A stretch of 64,000 nucleotides of DNA from Heterodera schachtii (GCA_023374025.1 SIJG01000125.1:13983-77982); one strand, 5' to 3'. Shown: positions 41,973 to 53,548, counted from the first letter of the stretch. Made by a program: numbers and translations. The notes: generated by a model from the letters alone, not told the origin.

Positions 41973-42130
41973 TTGCATAAGCAAAATGACCGGAAAATGT
42001 AGGGAGAATAATGAGAGAATGGAATGAGGAGGAAGAGAAGAAAAAGGCATTTTTATACTAAAAAATATTAGCGCAACAATTTGGGGTGGGAAATTTTGGA
42101 GTCGGCGTTTGTCGGGTATAAAAGGAATAC
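41973..42130. promoter_or_regulatory. Class B promoter with opposed TATA boxes
   Basis: Minus-strand TATA near 42050-42060 (read TAGTATAAAAATGCC) serves the class B gene starting at 41972. About 60 bp further is GTCGGGTATAAAAGGAATAC (42112-42131) in the opposite direction. The module is conserved at 38590-38885. Confidence 0.5.
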
Positions 42131-42236
42131 ATCGTTTGAGGCGAATGCCATTCTAGGTACCTATGTCGGGTGATAAAATGATAATAGGTATGTGTTGGAT
42201 AATCATAATTATTTGTCTTGCTAATACATATTTGTC

Positions 42237-42601
42237 AGGGATGTTGCAAATTGAAAAATAAAAAGCGAAAGGCGAAAAGCGAAATTTGCGAAAGTAAAAT
42301 AAAAAGCGAAAGCGCAAAGGCGAAAGCGAAAGGCCCCAAAAAAGCGAAACTTTCGAAAGACGAAAAGCGAATTTTTTTCAAAAATTAGATGAATTTGAAA
42401 GACTAAAAAAATTCTCCTTTTAATGCTTAAATGTTCTGATTATTGACTGCTCTTTTTTTGGTGGTTGTGAGACAAATCTAAGGATCGAGGTTGGAGTTTT
42501 TTAATTTTTTTCTTATACCATATATTTAAAAAGATTTCTCTTAGAAAATTTGAGTAAAATTTGTTAAGAGAATTTTGTCCAAACCAAATTTTGTGATTTT
42601 C
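42237..42601. mobile_element. Fragment of hAT-like element with GCGAAAGGCGAAAG units
   Basis: Starts CAGGGATGTTGCAAATTG, similar to the left end at 25456, followed by tandem GCGAAAGGCGAAAAGCG units to about 42370 and AT-rich DNA. No matching right end found. Confidence 0.45.
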
Positions 42602-42778
42602 TATCCTACATATTATTTTGATTTAAAATTGCATTTGGCGTTTTGTTGTTGTTTAATTTTGTGTCATTCATTTTTTTGTTTGCTTGTGATTTGGTGTTTA
42701 GGATTAATATGTATGTAATTGTGTTAGTTTGTGCAGTCTGCTGCTGAAGTTTATCTGCCCTATGTATTGATTTGTCCT
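42602..42778. repeat. 175-bp near-identical repeat, copy 2
   Basis: Same as 7617-7791. A 92-codon minus-strand open frame runs through it in both copies, without recognisable features. Confidence 0.7.
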
Positions 42779-43680
42779 CATTAGGCCAATTCGTACGTAC
42801 AATGCCCCGAATCAAATCGTTTTTCGACAAAAAATCGTCATAACTTTTGTCAAAATTGACCCAATTAAACATTCTTGGTATCATTCGATAGCCCTTAAGG
42901 TTATTTATTTCCTTGCAAATGAAAAAAGATTGATAAAGTTTAAAAAAAAGTTGGGTTTTTAACGTATTTTGTTTGCAAAACTGTTGCTGGCACTTTCCTA
43001 GTTTTTACCGGACTAATTGAACATACATTTGGAATTTTATCAAATGCCATTTTACTCTCCGACATTTTTTAAATTTCTCCCACTATTTTATGAGTCCAAT
43101 GCATTAGAGCCGACTTTTCTCTCCCTAAAGGTCGGGAGTGGAATCAAACATAAAATTGTACTTTGAATGCTTTTTCACCAACAAAGTCATTGACATCGTC
43201 GTGGGGTATGGTATGGGCCCCCTACCGTATCAATTACCACACGCTAAACATTTGCTGTGTATTGTAATAATGTATTTTAGCTCGAAAAACTCTAAAAAGC
43301 ATTCTCAAACATAATGTCTAACTTGCTATACATTCGAATGAAAGCCAACGACTGTCCGTTGGTCGCTCTTATCCGATTCGGCGGTGGGTTTTTATTTGCT
43401 GAAAAAGTGCCGGGGTCAAAATTAAAAAATGGCATAATGTAACATACCTATACTGTTAGACTGAAAAAATTGTCATTTTCATTTTGAGAGGGGGGGGAGT
43501 CCCCCTTGCTACGGGCCTGATGCCCTGAGCCCGGATACACCCCAAAACGTCGCCGAAAAAATTGTTTTGTTTTTCAAAAATTTCTAGAAAGATTTCTAAG
43601 AAACTAGGTCATCATAAAATTCCTGGAAAAATTGAAAAATAATTTTCTTTTTATTTTTTTATTTCTCCCGCTTTTTTACA
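42779..43680. other. Intergenic repeats
   Basis: Contains one half of a TTGGTATCATTCGA-type MITE (42830-42920), the GACTCATAAAATAG end motif (about 43085-43115, shared with 12150-12503) and a TATGGTATGGGCCCCCTACCG patch. No gene supported. Confidence 0.35.
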
Positions 43681-44408
43681 GGTTGTGCCACCTCATTCAT
43701 TTCGGAGTCGTTCGCGCGGAAGGCCAACCTTTTGGGCAACATTGACCGTTCCAATTGCGAGACAATATACGTGCCGATTAGTGGAGGTGCCAAAGTGCTT
43801 GGCTGGTGAGTGGTGGCCAAAAAAACAATCATAGATTTTTTTTTGGGGGGGGGGTCGCCCTTTTCAGCGATTTCTTGAAAAAAATTTTTTTTTTCGAAAA
43901 ACAGTAGTTAGTCATAAAAAAAATTCAAAAGATATTTTTTTTAGAATTTTTTCGAAGAAAGGCTTTATTTTAAAAATTGCTATTTCGAGGGTTGGTCGGA
44001 CCGGGAATTTTTGGGGAAAACCGGGACCGGGACTTTTCGGGTTGAAAAACCGGGACTTTTTGGCTGGGAAACCGGGAATTTCCCGGTCAAAACCGGGACT
44101 TCGGTACTCAGTTATCCATGTTTTGGTCCCGGTCCCGATCAACCCTAGTTTAAATTTAAAAAAAAATTTTTCGAACGCATGGCTTAAAAATTGGACAATT
44201 AATTTTGTTTCACTTTTTTGCAGGGTCAACGATGTTCAAATTCGAATTGATGAGCTGGATTATCAATTTGTGTACCGTTTGGGAGTGATGGAGGACAAAC
44301 ATTTGGGAATGTAAGTTTGGCGTATTGTCTTTTATTTAAACATTTATTTATTTTTTAAAATTAATTTTAAGGTATTGCGAGAAGAAGTTCGACATGCTGT
44401 ATGTTTAA
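43681..44408 (+). CDS. Exons of an unrelated, unidentified gene
   Basis: Three in-phase exons: 43682-43806 (CATSFISESFARKANLLGNI, then SNCETIYVPISGGAKVLGW), 44224-44311 (VNDVQIRIDELDYQFVYRLG, VMEDKHLG) and 44372-44408 (YCEKKFDMLYV, stop TAA 44406-44408). Donors are GTGAGT and GTAAGT, acceptors ACAG, GCAG and TTAAG. Codon use and splice sites look genuine, unlike the surrounding repeats. No upstream start exon was found and nothing matches the F-box family. The intron 43807-44223 holds a small inverted element (AGGGTTGGTCGGACCGGG, about 43988-44147). It could be the tail of a gene disrupted by transposons, or a captured fragment. Function unknown. Confidence 0.5.
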
Positions 44409-44806
44409 ACAACAATTATTTTTATTTTCCCAGTAATTAGAGGAATTGAGCAATTTATATAAATTCAAGCCCCCCCCCCCCCAAAAAAATTTTTTTTGTT
44501 GTAAATTTTGCAATTTTTAAGGAGTTCTTGCCTCCTCATACAAATAAATACCAATTAAAAAAAACCACCTATTTTTCTTGAAAAATTTTTCACTCAGCGC
44601 GGGGACGGGTTCGAATTTCATCATAGTGCTGCTCAAGACCAAAGAATTTCCTCGAGACCGCAATTCTCGAGCAGCACTCAAAAATTCCCTCCTATCTCTG
44701 TTTTAATTTGATGAAAGGGTCTGGCGCCGAAATGTTAGTGCCGAAACGGCACAGCAATTTTTAAGCCAAATTTTCTCAAAAAAGCAAAACATTAAAATTT
44801 CCGGTA
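44409..44806. other. Intergenic DNA
   Basis: A 14-C run (44470s) and a short imperfect palindrome around 44630-44680 (GTGCTGCTC...GAGCAGCAC). No gene. Confidence 0.3.
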
Positions 44807-45598
44807 AAAGTGAAGGAAACGGACACCTCGGATTTTTATATTAAATGATATATCAATCGATTCCTCTTAATGAGAGAAGACGAATGGTACCATTTTTAGG
44901 GCGCGGCGACAATTCTGAACAGAGTTACAGACCCGGGACTGAAATGGCCAAATGGCTTTGGGACTGAACCGTCCAAAGCCTTAAACGCATAAAATGAATT
45001 TGAGAAGTTAACTTTCGCAAAAGGGAGCATGCGAAGACGGAGCAAGTAGTGGGGCGAGACGGAGGGCGGAGGAAAAAGTCTGACGAGCGCCACAGGCGGT
45101 TGACTGCGGGGGCCCGAAGGGCCCCCGCCAATCAGTCAACCGCCTGCGGATCACGCGCGGACTTCTTCCGTAGCCCGTAGTCTCGCCCCACCTACTGGCC
45201 GCCGTAGTCGAGTGTGCGGCGGTTTTTTAGCGCAATAAGCTAAATTCAATCTTATATTTGACGTTTTTTTACCATTTCTGACTACTGGTTAAAATAGTTT
45301 TAACGATTTTGAGGAGCCATAACTTTTGTCAATTTCTTTTTTATCCAAAAATTCCTTAGGATTCATGATTAGAGACCATGAGGGTTCGATTGGTATATAT
45401 TTGGTCGCAATTCCATGCGTTTATGGCTTTGGACGGTTCAGTCCCAAGCCATTTGGCCATTTCAGTCCCGGGTCTGTAACTCTGTTCAGAATTGTCGCCG
45501 CGCCCTAAATATGGTACCATTCGTCTTCTCTCATTAAGAGGAATCGATTGATATATCATTTAATATAAAAATCCGAGGTGTCCGTTTCCTTCACTTTT
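44807..45598. mobile_element. Element with ~180-bp inverted ends (AAAGTGAAGGAAACGGACAC)
   Basis: The left arm 44807-44985 and right arm 45420-45598 are near-perfect inverted copies (ATATATCAATCGATTCCTC, GACCCGGGACTGAAATGGCC). The GC-rich middle contains a GGGGGCCCGAAGGGCCCCC hairpin (about 45110-45126). A third copy of the left arm and adjoining middle lies inverted at 55875-56158. The element sits immediately upstream of the F-box exon of a class B gene, where intron 2 would be. Confidence 0.75.
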
Positions 45599-45631
45599 TC
45601 CAATTTTATTTTTGTTTTCCCAATTTTTCAG

Positions 45632-47080
45632 CTTTATCTGCGGCGATTGTTGGCTTTTGGTGTTCGATTTTCTTGCGCCTTCTCAGCTCGGCCTCGAAAT
45701 TGCACTGATCAGCCGTCGATTTGACCTCCGTGTGGACGAACACTTCAAGACACGCAAATGGATGGTGAACAAAGAATTGCTAATCCAATGGAAAAACGGA
45801 GAAAATGGCACGAAGAAAATGCAAATTGTCAAATTCGCCGATGGGAAAACTTTGCCAATCCCGCGAAAGCCGTTGCCGAACAAAGTGATCGGATTCAGCA
45901 AATGCATTCGTATCATGTAACGAACTGATTAGAATGGAACTGATTTGTAGCCATCACATTTTCTGCGCTTTTCAGTTACATCGATCAAAATGTGCTCACT
46001 TTTCTCGGCCATTTTCACCGTTTTTTCGCCGCTTATGCAATGGATTTGGCCATTCGCACTGAAAATGGTCGAATTTTGGAATTTGTTTTGCTCAACATTT
46101 GGCCAATGTTCCGCAATTCAATGCGTCACCTTTTTTTGAATGCCATCGCTTTTCACCGCTTGTGCCAATTGGACTCATCAATGCTTAGCGATTGTCCAGC
46201 ACTTTACTATGTGTCTTTCAATGACGATGATATTCTGCCAGCTTTTCCGCCCGATGAAAGTGCCATGGCATCGGATGGCCAAGTGGTGGCAAAATGGCTG
46301 CTCACGCCCCGTCCGGATGGGCTGCCCAAGTGGCTCAAATGCTCTTTTAATTCGTCGGTGGCTCAATGGTCTTCAATGATTGAACAATTCAAATTGGTGA
46401 TTATCCCCCTCCCCCTAATTAATTGGTTTTTCTGTGGCTGTTCCCCTCTCATTTTTAGAAAAACCCAATTTAAAAAAAGATCGTGGAAAACATTTTTTGT
46501 GCTTTTATTCTGATTTCGTCCCATTTTTAGGCATTTTCAAATGGTTCTTCGCCAGTGACTTTCCGCATTCGCTTGAAATGTTCGTCCACTTTAATTGACT
46601 CCGTTATGCCATTTGATCTGATCAATGAAGTGACGGGGGAGCAATTGGAACTTCAACAATATGGCACAAACAATTTTCGGCTCAGCCGTTGTCCAATTGG
46701 ATGGGATCAGATGAAATGGGAAAATGTGTGGACCGAATTGAGTGCTGCTCGACCAAAACGGATGATCATTCGGATCAGGGACGATGGATTTGACGAGGGG
46801 TGAACAATTTAATTAAAGTCAAAATTTGAACATTTGACTTTATGTTCGTATTCGGGTCCGGGGTTCGAAATTGATTGAAATGGGTGTCATATTCGTATTC
46901 AAATGACAACAACAAAAACATAATGGTTTGAAAAGGACAGAATTTTATAGTGCAAAAAGCCAAGGATTTGTTTTTTAGTTGATTGAATCCATAAAAATTG
47001 ATTGGACTTCAAAGTGCAATAAAATCAAATCGTTTTTCAGTCTTCTCGACGACGCTTCGCCCGGGACGAGTGATCACTGA
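45632..47080 (+). pseudogene. Class B F-box-like gene lacking anchor exons here
   Basis: Exons 45632-45916 (FICGDCWLLVFDFLAPSQL, DEHFKTRKW), 45976-46396 (NIWPMFRNSMRHLFL, ASDGQVVAKWLLTP, WSSMIEQFK), 46531-46799 (FSNGSSPVTFRI, FDLINEVTGEQL, RCPIGWD) and 47041-47080 (LLDDASPGTSDH). No stop or frameshift from the F-box exon to the end. The two 5' exons are not upstream; a transposon arm occupies intron 2. A matching orphan pair of anchor exons lies inverted at 56206-56471, next to another copy of the same arm, so this copy is probably one half of a gene split by an inversion. It may be silent, or start from an unrelated upstream exon. Confidence 0.7.
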
Positions 47081-47163
47081 TCATCAACAGAAGCAGAAAT
47101 GAATGAATTAATTAATTATTAATTGATGTGATATGTATATATGTATGACCCGAAATGATGTTG
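47081..47163. other. Class B 3' flank
   Basis: Standard downstream sequence, interrupted at 47164 by a transposon and resuming at 47629. Confidence 0.35.
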
Positions 47164-47619
47164 GTGTCATGGCAACTCGTACAAAAGGCAACTCGTACAA
47201 AGGCAACTCGTACACAGGCAACTCGTACAATAGGCAACTCGTACACAGGGCAACTCGTACACAGGGCATCTCGTACAAAAAAAATTTTCTAAGAATTTCA
47301 ACTAAAACTTAGAATTTTTCGATAAAAAAACTCTAAATGGATTTTCTAGCTAGAAAAACTTAAAAAAATTCTTTAAAGTTTTTTTTTACTAAGTTTTTAG
47401 CTGATTTTTTCTAAATTTCTTAAATTTTTTGAAAATTTAAGTGTTTTAAAAAGTTTTTCTAGCTAGAAAATCCATTTAGATTTTTTTTATCAAAAAATTC
47501 TAAGTTTTAGTTGAAAATTCTTAGAAAATTTTTTTTGTACGAGTTGCCCTGTGTACGAGTTGCATTGTGTACGAGTTGCCTGTTGTACGAGTTGCCTTTG
47601 TACGAGTTGCCATTGACCC
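47164..47619. mobile_element. Mutator-like MITE with GGCAACTCGTACA tandem termini
   Basis: Left terminus (47168-47277): about seven copies of AGGCAACTCGTACA. Right terminus (47537-47613): the array inverted. ATGATGTTG at 47155-47163 and 47620-47628 is a perfect 9-bp target duplication. The AT-rich middle is itself palindromic (TTCTAGCTAGAAAATCCATTTA). Confidence 0.85.
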
Positions 47620-47628
47620 ATGATGTTG

Positions 47629-48015
47629 CACTCTGCCATTTCAATATTGTGTAATGTACATATTTGACGTTTGCTTGCTCGCAAATTCGTCCATTTCCAT
47701 TGTATTATATGTTGATATTAATTCATTAATTGTGAGTAATCGTTGATAAAATGGCTAATGACTTCACCGGAGTACACATCTTGTTTTTTGGGATGGTGTG
47801 TATATTTATTTGACTTAAAAGAGCACAATTTTCTTAACAAAATCCGCCGCTGAAGCCACTATGCTCGCAAGTTTTTTTAGAGAAAGCACTCCGCAATAAA
47901 AAAAAAAACATTTTTTATGTCAATTTCAGGCGGAGATGGGTAAAACAACAACACTAATTCAAATAAGAATCCACAAATGAAAGTGAGAGAGCATTTCTGA
48001 GATAAAACGAGAGCA
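47629..48015. other. Intergenic, class B flank continuing
   Basis: GCTTGCTCGCAAATTCGTCC and GATAAAATGGCTAATG match other class B flanks. From about 47770 no resemblance is seen. No gene. Confidence 0.35.
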
Positions 48016-49237
48016 TCAAATCCGAATCCAATTAGCGAGGACCGACCATTTCTTACACATATTTTTGATTGCTTTCATCCGCTGGTGGCGACAATGGCTT
48101 AAAATTAGTTGCAATTTGGATTGGATGAAATATTTTCCGACAAACTCAAATTCCGTTGCTGTGCTCACCCGATGCAATAAGTGTTGCCGCCCCACAAATA
48201 AAATTTGACTTTGTTCAAATTGTCGTCCCAATTTTCATCGTTTTCCCACTGAACCGTCGCCGTAATTGGACATCGTTTCAACAGCCAATTATCCTCTGAT
48301 TCTTCCCACATTATCAGCTTCTCATTTGTCCCTTCGTTCACCACTTCAAATGGTTCATTTGGCATTTTTGTCATATAAAAAATAAGTTGAATAATGTTGG
48401 AGGACGAAATGGTGGCACGGAGAAATGCCTAAACAAAATTGGTAAAAAAAATATGGAATACGGCGGGCCACCTCTTTGTAGTTGTTGACCCATTCCTTTA
48501 TTCGTGGTTCATTACGACTCCAGCAACGCAATCGCTTCGTTTGTCCATCTTTGCTCGGCGTATACAACCATTTGGACAACACTTGGCCAGCAGTTGCATT
48601 TGGTCCATCATCAGCAATTACGTCGGGCAACAGACCACCAGAATCGATTGAATTCAATTGAGTTGAATCGGTGAGAATTGTCGGCGGAGTGCGGCGACGC
48701 AAATTGTCCAAATGGTCATGACGGGCAAGGCTCAAATAGCGAATGTTTGGCGCAAAAACGGGCCAAATTTCACTGGCCAAAACATCCCAAATTCGCTGGT
48801 TATCTTCGATTTCGTTTGACCACACATTGAACTCCAATTTGGTGCCCATTCTGTCCCAAATTTGCTTGTTCGAACGCAGAAATTCAATGACGGAATAGTC
48901 AATGTAGCTGAAGAAATAAAAAAATAAGCCTTAAAATACACAGTTTAAAAATTACCTAATCCGAATGTCCTTAAATCGAATTTTGTTGGGCAGCGGACCG
49001 TCCGGCGATGGAAAATCCACAAAATTTTTACTGTCATCGATCCATTCAGACAATTTCACTTTTGATCCTTTATCCTTGCGAATTGTGATTTGTCTCGAAA
49101 TGGTCAATTCCTTTTTTCCATCGAAATGCGTGTCCACTAAAGCGTCGAAACGGTCGGAAAGCAATGCCATTTTGAGTCCGAGTTGGGCATGGTCAAATGA
49201 TGGGAGAATGTCCATCCACACGTCGCCACAAATCCAA
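48016..49237 (-). CDS. Class A F-box-like gene, start exon displaced
   Basis: Exons 49237-48956 (WICGDVWMDILPSFDHAQL, LLSDRFDALVDTHFDGKKEL), 48907-48472 (IWDVLASEIWPVFAPNIRYL, SPTPI-like PPTILTDSTQLNSI, GQVLSKWLYTP, EWVNNYKE), 48428-48169 (FEVVNEGTNEKL, LLKRCPI) and a last exon from 48097. These are open and in phase. Two oddities. The MNR start exon is not at its usual place: an element (about 49275-49465, ends GTTTAATRGGYCC) sits in intron 1, and a decayed candidate ATG lies at 49539-49537 with no GT donor. The last acceptor has changed from TAGG to TAAG, shifting the tail frame to HCRHQRMKAIKN up to a stop at 48016-48018. Confidence 0.6.
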
Positions 49238-50106
49238 CTGAAACATGGGAAAAAGGAGTAAATTAAAAATTTAATTTTTGTAGTTTAATAGGTCCAATGA
49301 AAAGCAAAAGTTGGGAGCAAATTTAGAAAAATTACAAATCAAAAGTCTGAAACCCAACTCGTACTGCGATTTTTTATGCAATTTCTTTTTTTCACAGTAC
49401 GATTTGGGTTTTTGCCAATGATTTTATCTCAAAATCACCCCTCCACCGTTTTTCGTAAGGGCCCATTAAACTGTAAAAGTGCCGAAAATTCTATCATTTA
49501 AAAATTTCTCACATTTTTTTCTTTAATTGTTGGTTCATGCGTCAATTAACAGCACAATTATTGTAGTAATTTGTGATTGAGAAAAATGATGTAACTAAAA
49601 CAAAAAACTTTATTTATGTTGTGAAAAAAATAAGCAAAAATGGTCAAATACTTTTTATTTTCAATTTGATCGCTATAAAATATAAATATTAAGCAGAAAA
49701 ACCGTAGTTGGTTTTGGTTTGGGCCAAGGACCACTGTTTTCACTATGTTTTCAACAATATTACATATTTTAAAATATTTTACAGGAGGGGTCCGCCAGGA
49801 AATGTTTTAAAATAATTTGTAAATTGGTTTTTGTAACAGATTTTGATTAAAAGAAATTTTTGGCTAAAATTTTGAAAACCTAAATGAATAAATGACCGAA
49901 GGTGGGGTAAATTTTGTTTGGTGTGAAACGAAGAAAAAATCATCTTGAAAATGTAATATTTCAGCAAAATGTCGCCAATTAAAAATGAACATAATGCCAT
50001 AATATTCATAAAATGATTAAATTCAAAAATCTTTTTGAAATGTCTTTGCATTTTTCGAAAAATTCAGCGTAAAATGTAATTTTAATGCATACAACGTCAT
50101 AACCCC
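49238..50106. other. Upstream region with small elements
   Basis: A MITE-like insert at about 49275-49465 contains inverted CCCAACTCGTACTG / CAGTACGATTTGGG. The rest is AT-rich. 50038-50095 repeats 34255-34320. No other gene. Confidence 0.35.
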
Positions 50107-50962
50107 GGGCCAGGACGTTTTCGTACCGCCGTTTTCGTACCGCCGTTTTCGTACCGCCATTTTCGTACCGCCGTTTCGTACCGCCGTTTTCGTACCGCCG
50201 TTTTCGTACCGCCATTTTCGTACCGCCGTTTTCGTACCGCCGTTTTCGTACCGCCATTTTCGTACCGCCGTTTTCGTACCGCCGTTTTCGTACCAGTGGA
50301 TATGCAAAAAAAAAATTGAATTTATATTATTTTTTTAATCTAAGTAATTACTAGGGCTGGGAATTTAAGTCAAATGACTTTTTTTTCACTAACTCTAAAT
50401 GGAGGAGTTTGACTTTTTGAGGCAAAATTTGATTTTAGTGAATGAAGAACATGCCGAAAAATACAAAGAAAATTCCGAAAAATAATATTTCGATCGATAA
50501 AAATGCAATTAAACCTGGCTGAATTTTTCTTAATTGTTGGAAGAATCTCTTAATGTTATGACAATTTAGTTTTTATTAACTACAAAATGAATCAGGAGCA
50601 AGTAATAAAACAAAACGAAATAATGATAAGTTGGTGCATGATGGTGCACTCTATGTGTTCCACAAATTCATTAACGATGAACTTAACAATATTGTCCCTC
50701 AAAATGATCACAATTCTGCCAATGCCAATGTCAATCCCGAAAATCTTAACAATTTTCTTCGTGTATTTCCCTAAACTAGAGATTCGACCTTATTTTGTCC
50801 CGGAATTTTGTTATTTTGTTAAATTTATGAATTTTCTACATTATATTTTATGAATGGGATTTTTAAGTTATTCAAATCGAATCTGACGCTTGTACAAGAA
50901 CTCGTACGAAAACGTCCCCGGTACGAAAACGGCGGTACGAAAATGGCGGTACGAAAACGACC
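50107..50962. mobile_element. Element with GTTTTCGTACCGCC tandem termini
   Basis: Left terminus (50113-50300): about thirteen copies of GTTTTCGTACCGCC with C/A variation. Right terminus (50905-50960): four inverted copies. The interior contains TAGGGCTGGGAATTTAAG and an 88-codon open frame (50587-50853) of no recognised family. A fragment lies at 2133-2560. No clear target duplication. Confidence 0.65.
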
Positions 50963-51034
50963 CTGACCGGCATTTTTGCGATTTTAAAAAAATTTTGAGC
51001 GGTTTTTTTTTGTTTTTTTTCGATTTTTTGTTGC

Positions 51035-51175
51035 ACAGTACGAGTTGGGAATCTTAGTACGAGTTGGGAATATTAGTACGAGTTGGGAATATTAGTACGA
51101 GTTGGGAAACTTAGTACGAGTCGGGGTACCAGTACGAGTTGGGGCAGTACGAGTTGGCCTAGTACGAGTTGGGTG
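51035..51175. repeat. AGTACGAGTTGGGAATATT tandem array
   Basis: About eight copies of a 12-19-bp unit centred on TACGAGTTGGG. One-sided: no inverted partner of similar size was found, though single inverted units occur near 49350-49400. Confidence 0.7.
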
Positions 51176-51470
51176 TCGTCCGTCAAAAATAAGATTTTAG
51201 GGTCAAAATAAGGACATTTTTTAAAACACGCTACCGAAAACTTTAAATCGCATTTTATTCAACAAAATCAAGCATTAGCAACATATTTCTCTCCGCCAAC
51301 TATTTTTCGGAGCAATTCCGGCTTAGAAATGAGAAATTTATACATTTGCGAAAATCGATTTTAACAGTTTTGTGGAAAACCTAATCAATTTGTAAATTTC
51401 AGTGCATCAGAATCAAAAAATCAGATCTTTAACAATTTTTTCGGCGCATTTTCCGTAAATTTTTTTGGGT

Positions 51471-52264
51471 ATGGATGAGGGAAGAGAGTCCGGCGGTAAC
51501 GATAGACGCCGCCTGGAAAATTTTTGAAACGTTTGCTCTGTTTCTTAGCAAACTGTGCCCAAAATTGACCAAATTTCTTATGCAAGTCTGAAATTTTCAA
51601 TTTTATCTAATGTAAATAAATTATTCACGGAAAACCCGTGAATTGACCCCATGAATCGTGACCGTGATCGAAAACCCCGTGAAATTCACGGTAACCGTGA
51701 CCGTGTGCGTCACGGCGCACCTCTAACAGGCGCCGCCGGAAAATTTTTTGTAATTTTTAATGGATTTCTTAACGATTTTGTTTAAAAAATGACAAAATTT
51801 TACGATTTGGAGCCAATTTTTTAAGAGAATAAGAATTTTTAGGGGGCGGCGAAAATCCAGGTTGACGAAAAATGCTTTGAATATTTAACTGAATCTTGTT
51901 AAGGTCTTGGATGAACTCGCTTCAAAAAACATTTCTTTCAAAAATTATCATTTATTTCTTTCTGAATCCAAAAAATAAGACTAAAATAAGGGCAAAGAGC
52001 TTAAATAAGGACAAATCTTACAAATAAGAACATTTAAAATTTGTAAGATTTGGACCCTCAAAATAAGGACAAATCTTACAAATAAGGACAAGGGTAAACC
52101 TGGTTTTAATTGATACTAATGATGCACAACAAACAAAGAAAATAAATATGTAATATTATAGAACGAAAGAATTAACAAAATCATTTCTACGAGAAAATAA
52201 GCACAACAAAATGAGATCGATCATTTCTCAAATACAATTAATTAATTATACATTTTTGTACATT
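51471..52264. repeat. Transposon-derived block duplicated from 19522-20130
   Basis: Same order of blocks: hairpin motif (51489-51516), GTGAATTGACC/GTGAAATTCAC segment, GGGGGCGGCGAAAATCC, then AATAAGGACAAATCTTAC repeats. About 180 bp longer because of extra AATAAGGACAA units near 51960-52090. Confidence 0.65.
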
Positions 52265-53548
52265 TCAGATGAAATTTTTGTTGCTTTCATCCGCTTCTTT
52301 TTTCTCTTCTTCCGCTGCTGGTGACGATAATGGCCTAAAATTGAATTATTATTTTTTCGACAAAATCAAAAATTAACTGGTGCTGCTCACCCAACGGATT
52401 TATTGATGTCATCCCACAAATTAAATGTGACTTTGTTCAAATTGTCATCCCAATTTTCGTCGTTTTCCCGTTGAATCGCCGCCGCCTTTTCACTAATTGG
52501 GCATCGCTTCAACAGCCAATCACCACTACCTCCATAACGTGACACATTCTCCAATGTCAGCTTTTCCTTGGTTCGTTCATTCACCAATTCAAAAGGCTCA
52601 GTTGGCATTATTATCACACGATCAATTCGAATAATGTAAATGGCGGAAGAAATGGCACGGAGAAATGCCTAAACAAAAAGGTTTATGAGAATGTGACCAA
52701 ACGCACGTACCTCCTTGAATCTGTTGAGCCATTCTAAGTTCACTTCTTCGTCATAATCCGCACAAAGCAATCGCTTTGGTTGTCCATTTTTGCTCGGCGT
52801 GTGCAACCATTTTGACAATGCTTGGCCAGCAGAAGCATTTGGCCCATCAAAATCATCACCAATCGCATCGGGGAACAGAATATCAGTATCGATTGAATTC
52901 AGATGATCAAGATCAGTAGAATTGTCGGTGAAGTACGACTGCGCAAATTGTCCAAATCATCGGCATAGTCAATGCGCAAATGGCGAATGTTTGGCGCAAA
53001 AATGGGCCAAATCTGACGGACAAAAATATCCCAAATTCGCTGTTCATCCTCGGTTTCGTCTGAATACACATCCAACCCCAATTTGGTGCCCATTCTGTCC
53101 CAAATGTGTTTGTTGGAACGAACAAATTCAATGACAGAATGGTCAATGTACCTGAAGAAATAAAATGCCTTAAAATACACAAAAAAGCTGTTAAAATTAC
53201 TCAATCCAAAAGAAATGAAAGCGAATTTTGTTGGGCAGCGAATGGTCCGGCAACGGAAAATCCACCCATTTGCCATCAATCCGTACAGACAGTTTCGCTT
53301 TTTGTCCTTTGTCCTTGCTAATTTTGATTGTCTTCCAAATTGTCAATTCGTTTTTTCCGTCAAAATGTGCGTCCACTAAAATGTCGAAACGATCGGAAAG
53401 CAATGCCATTTTGAGACCAAGTTCTACACGTTCAAAAGATGGGAGAATGTCCATCCAAACGTCGCTGCAAATCCATCTGAACATGGAAAAAAATTTGGGT
53501 AAACGAAAAATTTGTAAGTTTTTAAAAATTTCCCTACCGTCGGTTCAT
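52265..53548 (-). pseudogene. Class A F-box-like gene with frameshift in the central exon
   Basis: Exons 53548-53538, 53476-53201, 53151-52711, 52668-52391 and 52334-52265. F-box exon WICSDVWMDILPSFERVEL, LLSDRFDILVDAHFDGKNEL. In the central exon one base is missing near 52918 (TTCTACTGATC where the sister at 20131-21458 has TTCTCACTGATC), turning SPTILTDL into SPTILLILII and a stop. Exon 4 is open (FELVNERTKEKLTLEN, LLKRCPISEKAA) and so is exon 5 (GPLSSPAAEEEKKEADES). All splice sites fit. It is the duplicate partner of the 20131-21458 gene; each partner has a different single-base loss. Confidence 0.7.

Noticed and set aside
46840..46880. GGGGTTCGAAATTG, resembling a tRNA T-arm or internal promoter box; similar sites near 18320 and 44610.
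   Set aside because: No acceptor stem or anticodon arm could be paired around it, and it belongs to a dispersed repeat found many times.
50113..50300. Regular short repeats resembling a CRISPR array (also 47168-47277 and 5935-6185).
   Set aside because: Units are contiguous without unique spacers, have inverted partners across an element, and lie in intron-bearing eukaryotic DNA.
50006..50307. Open frames with repeated RYENGGTK or similar units.
   Set aside because: They are translations of the GTTTTCGTACCGCC array at a transposon terminus, open in two frames, with no protein features.
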